Shown: positions 1 through 7,015 of the stretch, in pieces
How positions within the stretch are numbered: position 1 is the stretch's first letter
How the letters are laid out: each line of letters opens with the position of its first letter
Source of the DNA: an uncultured Moraxellaceae bacterium
Lineage (GTDB): Bacteria > Pseudomonadota > Gammaproteobacteria > Pseudomonadales > Moraxellaceae
Direction of reading: 5' to 3'
Length of the DNA: 11,423 nucleotides
NCBI GenBank assembly: GCA_937952925.1
Contig: CALFYA010000412.1
Span: forward strand, 1-11,423
The notes under the pieces: model-generated
Told to the model about the DNA's origin: nothing
What the model saw: the letters and a program-made list of their open reading frames with translations, nothing else
Database searches by the model: none
Translations under genes and position numbers: made by a program

Positions 1-82
1 TTTGATGCGAATTGTCTGACAAAGAGCCGACGGGAGTTCCAAACATCCCTGCGTGAGCAAATATACAAGATGTATCAGCATC

Positions 83-448
83 TTACAAGTACCACGCGCT
101 CAAATCATCGGCATCTTTACTCAAATCAATCACCGCCTGATCAGCAAAATTTTGCCCCATCTCACGCACACCCGCCGAAAAACAATGAATATCATTCATC
201 GACCACGTCGCACCCAAAAAGTGAAACTCCGACAACTTGCTACACGGATACAGCCGCACAAAATCTACGCGCCGATCAATCACCTTCGTCAGCGCAGCCA
301 ACATTTGCGCCAACCTTTTGGGCTCAAGCTCCAAGTAATACACCGAATAATTGATCTGTATCCCCAGATTTGACGCAATCCGATATACCCGCGACAAGCG
401 TTTTTTGTCGCGGATATCATAAGACAACAACCAAGAACGCAAATGCAT
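83..448 (-). CDS. cas2: Cas2 family protein, second copy (121 aa)
   Basis: Cas2 is the small ferredoxin-fold protein that dimerises and bridges two Cas1 dimers in the spacer-integration complex. Seen here: an N-terminal beta strand ending in YD (WLLSYDIRDKKR, Asp11 is the usual metal-site position), a helix rich in Arg/Lys, then NYSVYYLELE (about 33-42) in the position of the usual QYSVFE motif, and VDFVRLYPC (about 61-69) as the last core strand. The ATG lies two bases after the cas1 stop and is preceded by a strong GGAGG inside the end of cas1, so this start is well supported. The ~45 residues after the core are longer than a minimal Cas2. It is clearly different in sequence from the other Cas2 upstream of cas1, so it is not a recent duplicate. 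Last gene of the visible operon. Confidence 0.88.
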   Translation of the reverse strand: MHLRSWLLSYDIRDKKRLSRVYRIASNLGIQINYSVYYLELEPKRLAQMLAALTKVIDRRVDFVRLYPCSKLSEFHFLGATWSMNDIHCFSAGVREMGQNFADQAVIDLSKDADDLSAWYL

Positions 449-450
449 GA

Positions 451-1410
451 TTACGCCTCCGGCATCGATTGCAACACCCGCTCAGCCCAGCGATGCGCCA
501 ACAACCGCAACATCCGCCGCCATGTTTTCATCTGCGTCTCTAGTTGCTCGTAGTAAATTGCCCGTCCCGCTTTGCCTAGCACACACGGATACTTCTCACT
601 ACGCGAAAAATGCGCCTCCAGCAAAAATTGCTTGGCGATCAACTGCACCACCCAACGATCCACATGCGACCGTAACATCTCAGTCAAATCGCACGCCAAA
701 GACGCACGACCATAGTCCGCTTGGTGATACACCCCCAGCATTGGATCCAAACCGACGGCATACAATGCCCGCACACACTCAGCATGGACAATCGTATAGG
801 TCAACGACAACAACACATTGACCGGATCTTTGGGAGGGCGTCGATTGCGTCCGGTAAACGCCGTCCACGCAGGCAATGCCGCCGCCAAGCCTGCAAAAAA
901 CATCCGCGCCCCACTGCCTTCAACCCCACGCCACTGCGCGACACTCAGCGTTTGATTGGTCGCATATTGTTGCCACAGCTCGCGCAACTGCTGTGCGGCT
1001 TGTCTGAGTTTGTAGGCTGCATGAGGATGGCTACTGGTGAGCGTCATCAGTAGCTTGATTTGCGACTTTAGCCGAAACAACACCAACGACCGACAAGCGT
1101 CTTGGATCATTTTGTCATCTTGCACCAAGCGATATTGTGCCAAACGACGTGCGCTGTGCCCGTGTGAATTGGGAATACTCATCATCGACTGCTCAGCATG
1201 AGTCGGATTGAGTACCACCAACCCAATCCCGCACTCCGATAGCTTGAGCAAAACACGGCTATCGAGTGTCGTTTGGCTCGCAATCACCACGGTTTTGATT
1301 TGCAGCAATGGCAAAGACAGCGGGCGTGGGTGTTCGGGGATATCGACAAGCAACCGATCATGATCCACAGTCAAACGGCTATCACGACGATCAACATAGA
1401 CAGTACGCAT
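451..1410 (-). CDS. cas1: Cas1 integrase (319 aa)
   Basis: Cas1 is the metal-dependent integrase that joins new spacers to the CRISPR array. The protein has the expected length and the three catalytic positions of the family: Glu164 in GVEGSGARMFF, His229 in MLGVYHQADYGR and Asp241 in LACDLTEMLR, following the conserved GLDP (about 220). The N-terminal beta domain starts typically (MRTVYVDRRDSRL). I chose the ATG ending at 1410 over a GTG two codons earlier, because the run AGGGGG on the minus strand lies 8 bases before the ATG but only 2 bases before the GTG. The gene follows the first cas2 with an 11-12 base gap, its ribosome site overlapping the cas2 stop, and runs almost directly into the second cas2. 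There is no fusion to reverse transcriptase or Cas6, unlike some type III adaptation modules. Catalytically intact as far as visible. Confidence 0.96.
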   Translation of the reverse strand: MRTVYVDRRDSRLTVDHDRLLVDIPEHPRPLSLPLLQIKTVVIASQTTLDSRVLLKLSECGIGLVVLNPTHAEQSMMSIPNSHGHSARRLAQYRLVQDDKMIQDACRSLVLFRLKSQIKLLMTLTSSHPHAAYKLRQAAQQLRELWQQYATNQTLSVAQWRGVEGSGARMFFAGLAAALPAWTAFTGRNRRPPKDPVNVLLSLTYTIVHAECVRALYAVGLDPMLGVYHQADYGRASLACDLTEMLRSHVDRWVVQLIAKQFLLEAHFSRSEKYPCVLGKAGRAIYYEQLETQMKTWRRMLRLLAHRWAERVLQSMPEA

Positions 1411-1422
1411 GATCACTACCCC

Positions 1423-1704
1423 CTAACCAATATAAAAATAATCAGCAGGAGCGACCGTAGGCTGCGAACCTAAGGTAATAATATCGTGTGGTTTAATCAC
1501 TTGAGCAAAGGCTACGCGATCGTGCTGCTCGCACAACTCGCCCAACTGCATCATCAACGCTTGACGTGTTGCCCAATCTAGCCAGCACTCAAACACCGAA
1601 TACTGGGTGCGTAAGCCATAGCCCTCAAACAACTGCCGCATCAATTGACGAAGCTTGTCGTCGCTCAAATCGTACATTCCCGTCCACAACATCGAATGAC
1701 TCAT
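1423..1704 (-). CDS. cas2: Cas2 family protein, first copy (93 aa)
   Basis: A compact canonical Cas2: MYDLSDDKLRQLMRQL with Asp12 at the usual metal-binding position, followed by YGLRTQYSVFEC (about 29-40), which is the most recognisable Cas2 motif, and a final strand around HDRVAFAQVI (61-70). The usual Cas2 length is about 85-100 residues, which fits. The open frame extends ten codons upstream to a TTG, but the ATG ending at 1704 is preferred because AGAGGG lies about 7 bases before it and Cas2 proteins rarely carry an N-terminal extension. It is the first gene of the adaptation block, after a 160-base gap that follows the helicase gene, and is closely followed by cas1. Together with the downstream copy it gives an unusual cas2-cas1-cas2 order. 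Confidence 0.92.
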   Translation of the reverse strand: MSHSMLWTGMYDLSDDKLRQLMRQLFEGYGLRTQYSVFECWLDWATRQALMMQLGELCEQHDRVAFAQVIKPHDIITLGSQPTVAPADYFYIG

Positions 1705-1777
1705 CACAGCACCCTCTGGTGAAAAGATGATCAATCTTTAACATGTGAGAGATGGGCATGGGCTGGATTAAAAGCTT

Positions 1778-1800
1778 GTGAAGCAAACAGGTGACTTCAC
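1778..1800. repeat. Short inverted repeat upstream of cas2
   Basis: The 6-base arms GTGAAG (1778-1783) and CTTCAC (1795-1800) are perfect and separated by 11 bases. They lie about 75 bases before the cas2 ATG on the minus strand, where a promoter or operator for the adaptation block would be expected. I see no convincing -35/-10 pair beside it. Arms this short occur by chance, so this is only a candidate. Confidence 0.25.
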
Positions 1801-1821
1801 TGCTAGGGGATATATGTGGAT

Positions 1822-1850
1822 GGGGGTGGTCGCCAACACAACCCACCCCC
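1822..1850 (-). terminator. GC-rich hairpin after the helicase gene
   Basis: Perfect 8-base arms (GGGGGTGG at 1822-1829, CCACCCCC at 1843-1850) enclose a 13-base loop. Read on the minus strand, the stem starts about 14 bases after the helicase stop codon (1865-1867), the right place for a transcription terminator. It is followed by ATCCACATATATCC rather than a run of T, so it is not a classic intrinsic terminator. It may instead attenuate read-through or protect the 3' end. A weak promoter-like pair (TTGGCG, 16 bases, TATATC on the minus strand) overlaps the hairpin. Confidence 0.5.
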
Positions 1851-1864
1851 GATAGAACTAAAGC

Positions 1865-4800
1865 TTAATACCGCAATCCCAAATCAATACCATAAGCAGG
1901 CCACAACACACGGCAGCGATGGGATACTGGTTCAAATTGCAGCAGCCACGGCGTACCCACCAACGCATACTCATCGCCCGACGGTTGAACCTGTAACGAC
2001 CAATCTCCTTGTGCCAACTGTTGATCGATTCGGATCGACACCTGCTCACCGGTCAGTAGATGTTCAATATTTAAACGACGAGTTTGCCTTACCAACAGCA
2101 AGCGATAATCCATCAGAGTCAATTCGGTACGCGGCAACAGTGCTGCAGTGGGCAAAATCGACACCATCTCAGCATCTGGTTGGGCAGTTGCGGCCTGCGT
2201 AACGATCGGCTCTACCTCGATTGCGGCGACCTCTAAACGAAGGGGTGTCGTATCATTGGCGATCGCTTCGTCTGCGACTACGGGTGGTGTCGTATCAGAT
2301 ACAAGCGGTATGTCGCACTGCTCTACATCGTCAGCTGTAACCGACACAGCTTGTATATCAGTAGGCAACAGATCTGCCACAGCCAATACTTGGTCATCCT
2401 TGATCATTTCAGACGCCACATCAGGCACGCATGTTGTAGTTGCCGTATCCACCGTTTCCGTTTCGTCTGGGTACGCGTGCTCAGTAGCGGCTTCGACAGT
2501 TTCTGGTGTGTCTGCCACCAATACGACAGTTGGTGACTCACCATGCGCTGGTACAACGGCGACATCCACATCAATAAGTGTATCGCTGTTGGGATCAGAC
2601 ACATGCGGATGCGCTAATGTATCGGGTACGTCCAACCATAATGATACCGGTTGATTCAAACCGAGCAGTTGCAAACAAACCTGATCTGCATCAAACAACA
2701 CCGGATATTCAGGCAGTGCGTTGATATGCTCTTGTGAAATCTTGCATAGTGCCCGACATTCGTCAGCACGTTGATAGGCATCCTGTGCACGTTTTGCACT
2801 GTCTTGAGCACGCTGTAGGTACTCTTCTTTGCGTAAAACATCTACAAACTGATCTGCTTTGCGCAAATAATCATCCTGCATTCGCTCAAAATTGGCCGCT
2901 TGGCGATATTTGCACAACAGCCAACGCTGCTTGGCATACTCAGCGTGTTGCTCAACACTCTCAAGCTGCTCATAAAAGGTCAGCATTTCATTAAAGTGAG
3001 CGCAACGCTCAAGCACGGCACCAAGCACCAGTGCAGACTCACTGTCCACATGCCAAACCACCGTCTCCTTCTGAGACGATTTATGGCGCTCTTTGGTTGT
3101 CCGTTTTTCAATCGACGCAAATAATTGTTTCAACATCTTGAGCAGTTTGGTCATCTCGTCACTGTCGTGGCGATCTGTACCTTGCATCTGTAAGGCTTCT
3201 GAAATTGACAGGGCTTGCAAGGTCAGTAACTGTGACTCCTCTAGCTTGATGGACTTATGCTGCTTTTGCTTTTGACTGTTGATCATCAAACGACGAAGTT
3301 GATTGAGGGTCAATTGTTGCCCTGTCAACGCTTGTAGTCCCTCAAACACCACAGGCCATTGCAATTGTTGTACTGCACGAAACAGACGCACTTTTTTGGC
3401 TTGACGAAACCACGTCGAATTCGTGCGCACCAAGCCAATTTCTTGGATCAACTGATCAAGCAACTCCAGATGGGTTGAGCGCGACAAATAATACTGCACC
3501 AACTGCTCGTGCTGAGCGTGTTGCGGACGCAGCACCTTAAGCATATTGCTCCACAGTACGGTCGGCAATCGCGGCGCATCCTGATATGCTGTCAGCTCAC
3601 GATACAACACCTCATGTTGTTTGAGGTCAATCAGCGCCTGAGCATTGTCTGGAAAATGGCGAGTCTGAATAATCGCTTGTGCGTATTGTGGATGAGGCGG
3701 CGGCAACTTCTCAACGCGCTGGGCATCGTCCCAATACTGACACGCCAACACTAGATCTTGCGCTTGATAGGCGACCTGTGCCAACACGCTCGCGGGCACG
3801 GTCGATGCAAGCCAACTTATTTGGTGTAGCCATTGTAAACAGGACAACAACTGAGTCCAACGGCTGGGCTGATCTTCAATCGGGATCTGTGGAATTAACT
3901 GCAAAAATGCTTGCTGCCACGCCTGACGATCCGCACTGTAATCAGCAAGATTTGGTGCAATGGTTTGTAGCTTTTGCAACACCTCGATATACAGTGGTAA
4001 TGAACGTTGTTCTCGGCACAACAGCCGCACCACCAACGCCTCAGGCTCTTGACCACACACCTGCTGAGTGTTGACGATGCGAAGTACACCATCCCAACAA
4101 GCCGCACGCCAGTAATTACGATAGGCATCTGACCATCGCTCAATATCTTCAAATAATTCGGCTGCTTGCTGATAATTTCCCTGTATAGCATACGCATCTG
4201 CCAAACAATGTCGTTGTAATGGCCATAAGCCCAATTGTTCGTACAAGTTGGCCGCTTGTAGCAACAACTGACTGTCCTCAAGCTCACGACCTTGCATCGC
4301 AAACTGCTCAGCGTTCATTTGCATATTACGAATATCGTCTGCATCAGGAGTCAAATCGTCGAGTTGTGCCGCACGGATAGTCCCCAAAAAAGGCAGCCAC
4401 GGTTGATCGTCACGCTCTAGATTTGCCAATCCAAAAGGGGGTTTTCCAGCATTGGCAAAATGCTGCCAAAACGTGTGATAGTCCTGAGCACCATCCACAA
4501 TCACCAGTTGACTGCGAGCACGGGTCACCGCCACATACAATTTATTGAGATAGTATTCGGTGTTGATGAGTTGGTCTGAAGCCCCCTTTTGAGGGGTCAT
4601 GTTCAACAATGAACTAGGCCGATCTTGAGCAAAGCCATACATCACCACGCGCTCAAACTCCAAGCCTTTTGCGGAGATCACGCTAATACACGGGGTTTGG
4701 GTAATCCCATGATGCTGTGGCTTGAGCCACGCCTGAAGTACTGGGTCAGCCGCAATATATTCAGCCTCCTGACCATCGTTGCAGGGTAAGACCACCACCA

Positions 4801-6811
4801 CATCACGCTGTTGTTGTAGCTGTTGAAACAACAATTCATCTTGTTGATTGACAAACACCACTTCACGGCTATGCGGATTGCAATACCAAGACTGCTGCGG
4901 TTTGAGCCGTGACTCTGCCAACAAGCGAGCACGTAAACCATGCACAATATTGCTAAAATCCGCAATTCGATGCGAGGAGCGAAAGTTAAAACTCAGCTCT
5001 CGATAGTTCATCTCAGCCGTGCTGCTGTGCTTGGCGGGATCAAGTGCAAACACAAATTGCTCCATCACTTGTGCTTTGACTGCCTCCCAGCGAAACCCTG
5101 TTGGATTGAGCGTTTGGAACTGATCTCCCGCAAACACCAACGGCACGCGCTGAATTTCATGTGGCTGCAGTTGACGATCGCTAAACACACTCAAACGCAA
5201 AATGATTTGCAGCTCAATACGGGTAAAGTCTTGTGATTCATCACAAAAAATGGCCCCAAACGTTGGCTTGATCAAATTATTTTGCAAGACGTAACGTGCA
5301 AGATCTTGGTCATCCCAGTATTGTCGTTCGCGGCACAACGGCTCATACCAGTCCTTCCAGACCTTTTTTTCGATATGATTAAAAATCTGTGGATCAAGCT
5401 GACGGTCATTTTCGTGCAACTCCCGATATTCTTCGGGGTCAAGCCAAGCGTCTGCTTGGCGTCCTTTGATATAACAGCGGATGACATGCCAGCATAAACT
5501 TGCGGAGTAACGATTTTTTTCTGGCATTTTGCCAAATTTTGCCTGCCACAACTGACGGAATCGCCCGTAGCTCATGCGTAACGTGGGGTCAAATAGCCCA
5601 CGCGCCTCACTAGACAACAAACTCATCAAATATTGACGAAACTCGTAGCAGCTTGCAGCCACTTGTGCAGATAAATGTTCGGACAGGTGTTGCTGGTAAC
5701 GACAGCTGTGTTGCAGCACATTGATCATGGTCTTTGCTGCACGATCAACGAGCGAGCGGTTGCAAGAAAAATAGGCTAGTGGCACCAGATTGGGTGTAGT
5801 CATTTGGTGGTGGAGATAGTCCGCAAACAAATATTGCAGCACTGTTGATTTGCCACTACCTGCACGACCGTTGATAAACAGCGGAAAGGGTCGATCCTGT
5901 TGTTGGGTTGTTGCCAAAATCGCCGCTTCTTCAGGTGACAATGCGAGATTGGCAGTTTGATCCGCTTGAATGTGAAGCCAAGCTTGTTCATCAGCTAATG
6001 TGATAAACGGATACGCGCGTCGTGCACCCTGACACAGCTTATGCTGCAGCGCCTCTAGGTCGTCTTGTTGTGCAAGACCATCGAGTTCATCAATGGATAC
6101 CTGTCGATCATGAGGAATAACTTGAGTATCAACACTTTCTAAGGTGAGGTAGGCAAAACGACGATGCCCGCTATGCCACAGTCGCGCACGATAGTGACCA
6201 AACACTCCCAACTCATGCACACCTTCGTCTGCTTGATGATCAATGATTTGACGCAATTGAAGCGCAATCTGTTGTAAGTCTTGTTGATCCAGATGCGTCG
6301 GACTATGCTCAACCCACGTCCAAGAGTCATAGACCATCTCTTGTTGGAACTGATGTTCGGTGTGCTGATGCTGGTTACGTACACCGTACAACAGCCCCGT
6401 TTCGTCTATACTCAAACTAGGCTTATGAGGAACATCCTGCGCCGTCAAGCGCAAGGACAGATGACTGAGAATATCCTCACGTACCACAGTGCGTTGATAA
6501 AGTGCCTCACCTTTTTGGGCAATATTAACAAATAAATCTTCGTACTCTCGACTCCCACGCTGCATGATTGACATCATCACCAGCACGTCGTGTACCTCAC
6601 CACCCACGGTATGACTTTCGATGCGGCAGATCAGACGTGTATGACGATTACCTAGACGCTTTTTGACCCAAAAAGGATGTAGAAAAGCATCTAGGCTCCA
6701 TAGGGCTTGTTGTTGCTCAATTCGTGCAACAAGCTCTTGTAATTCAGACTTGAGTTGGTGCTTGGTTGCATCTTGCTGACACTGTTTGGTGACATAAACA
6801 AATAAAGCCAT
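1865..6811 (-). CDS. Giant UvrD/Rep-like SF1 helicase with TPR-like repeats (1648 aa)
   Basis: A superfamily 1 helicase of the UvrD/Rep type, predicted to use ATP to move on or unwind nucleic acid. Motifs in order: Walker A GRAGSGKST (315-323, Lys321), Walker B CDESQD (523-528), motif III FAGDQFQTLNP (560-570), motif IV SFNFRSSHRI (607-616), motif V VISAKGLEFERV (711-722), and motif VI LYVAVTRARSQLVIV (758-772). All key residues are present. Residues 1-100 are a small alpha/beta domain with a RelE/ParE-like pattern. About 830-1370 is helical and Gln/Ala-rich with TPR-like units (for example QGNYQQAAELFEDIERW, 877-893). About 1390-1560 is an acidic, Val/Thr/Ala/Asp-rich linker. The last ~85 residues form an unassigned beta-rich domain. 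The architecture recalls large TRANK1-like helicases with TPR repeats. The ATG ending at 6811 is chosen over one 26 codons upstream because AGAAGGAAG lies about 5-8 bases before it. Its role in this locus is unknown. Confidence 0.85.
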   Translation of the reverse strand: MALFVYVTKQCQQDATKHQLKSELQELVARIEQQQALWSLDAFLHPFWVKKRLGNRHTRLICRIESHTVGGEVHDVLVMMSIMQRGSREYEDLFVNIAQKGEALYQRTVVREDILSHLSLRLTAQDVPHKPSLSIDETGLLYGVRNQHQHTEHQFQQEMVYDSWTWVEHSPTHLDQQDLQQIALQLRQIIDHQADEGVHELGVFGHYRARLWHSGHRRFAYLTLESVDTQVIPHDRQVSIDELDGLAQQDDLEALQHKLCQGARRAYPFITLADEQAWLHIQADQTANLALSPEEAAILATTQQQDRPFPLFINGRAGSGKSTVLQYLFADYLHHQMTTPNLVPLAYFSCNRSLVDRAAKTMINVLQHSCRYQQHLSEHLSAQVAASCYEFRQYLMSLLSSEARGLFDPTLRMSYGRFRQLWQAKFGKMPEKNRYSASLCWHVIRCYIKGRQADAWLDPEEYRELHENDRQLDPQIFNHIEKKVWKDWYEPLCRERQYWDDQDLARYVLQNNLIKPTFGAIFCDESQDFTRIELQIILRLSVFSDRQLQPHEIQRVPLVFAGDQFQTLNPTGFRWEAVKAQVMEQFVFALDPAKHSSTAEMNYRELSFNFRSSHRIADFSNIVHGLRARLLAESRLKPQQSWYCNPHSREVVFVNQQDELLFQQLQQQRDVVVVLPCNDGQEAEYIAADPVLQAWLKPQHHGITQTPCISVISAKGLEFERVVMYGFAQDRPSSLLNMTPQKGASDQLINTEYYLNKLYVAVTRARSQLVIVDGAQDYHTFWQHFANAGKPPFGLANLERDDQPWLPFLGTIRAAQLDDLTPDADDIRNMQMNAEQFAMQGRELEDSQLLLQAANLYEQLGLWPLQRHCLADAYAIQGNYQQAAELFEDIERWSDAYRNYWRAACWDGVLRIVNTQQVCGQEPEALVVRLLCREQRSLPLYIEVLQKLQTIAPNLADYSADRQAWQQAFLQLIPQIPIEDQPSRWTQLLSCLQWLHQISWLASTVPASVLAQVAYQAQDLVLACQYWDDAQRVEKLPPPHPQYAQAIIQTRHFPDNAQALIDLKQHEVLYRELTAYQDAPRLPTVLWSNMLKVLRPQHAQHEQLVQYYLSRSTHLELLDQLIQEIGLVRTNSTWFRQAKKVRLFRAVQQLQWPVVFEGLQALTGQQLTLNQLRRLMINSQKQKQHKSIKLEESQLLTLQALSISEALQMQGTDRHDSDEMTKLLKMLKQLFASIEKRTTKERHKSSQKETVVWHVDSESALVLGAVLERCAHFNEMLTFYEQLESVEQHAEYAKQRWLLCKYRQAANFERMQDDYLRKADQFVDVLRKEEYLQRAQDSAKRAQDAYQRADECRALCKISQEHINALPEYPVLFDADQVCLQLLGLNQPVSLWLDVPDTLAHPHVSDPNSDTLIDVDVAVVPAHGESPTVVLVADTPETVEAATEHAYPDETETVDTATTTCVPDVASEMIKDDQVLAVADLLPTDIQAVSVTADDVEQCDIPLVSDTTPPVVADEAIANDTTPLRLEVAAIEVEPIVTQAATAQPDAEMVSILPTAALLPRTELTLMDYRLLLVRQTRRLNIEHLLTGEQVSIRIDQQLAQGDWSLQVQPSGDEYALVGTPWLLQFEPVSHRCRVLWPAYGIDLGLRY

Positions 6812-7015
6812 GTTGTCTTCCTTCTGGATTGATGCAGATGTTTGATCGCAGGTGCTGTAGCTCAGGCATGAGGTGATGAATGCCGCCACAACAACAGCTT
6901 AAATGCAAAACTTCAGAGGCCGGACGAACCACAAGCTTGTATGGTGGCAGAAACGTTGGACAGGTTGTGTCACTGACCTTGCATCATGTGACACAAAAGC
7001 GTTGCTTGAATAACA
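6812..7015 (-). other. Intergenic region between cas6 and the helicase gene
   Basis: This 204-base stretch is the largest gap in the window. It holds the 9-base inverted repeat at 6965-6996 and, next to the helicase ATG, a strong ribosome binding site (AAGGAAG). An open frame runs through 6812-6889 in phase with the helicase, but its first 26 residues are not preceded by a good ribosome site and look unlike a domain. A promoter for the helicase gene probably lies here; I cannot pick a convincing -35/-10 pair by eye. Confidence 0.5.
6965..6996. repeat. Perfect 9-bp inverted repeat after cas6
   Basis: The arms TTGTGTCAC (6965-6973) and GTGACACAA (6988-6996) match perfectly around a 14-base centre. 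The repeat starts 19 bases after the cas6 stop codon and lies about 150 bases before the helicase ATG. It could be a transcription-factor operator for the helicase gene, or an RNA hairpin at the end of the cmr-cas6 transcript. No T-run follows on either strand, so it is not a standard intrinsic terminator. Confidence 0.6.

Noticed and set aside
1..82. Start of a CRISPR array or a terminator after the second cas2
   Set aside because: No repeated unit is visible in 82 bases. Only tiny palindromes occur (TTGTC/GACAA at 12-22, ATACA/TGTAT at 63-75), too short to support either call. An array may lie beyond the edge.
447..821. Open frame on the plus strand opposite cas1
   Set aside because: It lies antisense to a confident cas1, has low-complexity composition (Thr/Ser/Pro/His) and no recognisable motif.
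1705..1734. TTG start extending the first Cas2 by ten codons
   Set aside because: The ATG ending at 1704 has AGAGGG upstream and gives a normal Cas2 N-terminus; an extension is uncommon in the family.
2148..2654. 168-codon plus-strand open frame rich in Ser, Thr, Ala and Val
   Set aside because: It mirrors the low-complexity linker of the helicase on the other strand. Its composition is a by-product of the biased linker codons, and there is no ribosome site or motif.
3679..4302. Other frames on both strands within the helicase gene
   Set aside because: They overlap the uninterrupted 1648-codon helicase frame, whose motifs run in order with no frameshift.
6812..6889. Longer helicase start 26 codons upstream
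   Set aside because: The added residues show no domain character and no good ribosome site, whereas AAGGAAG precedes the ATG ending at 6811.
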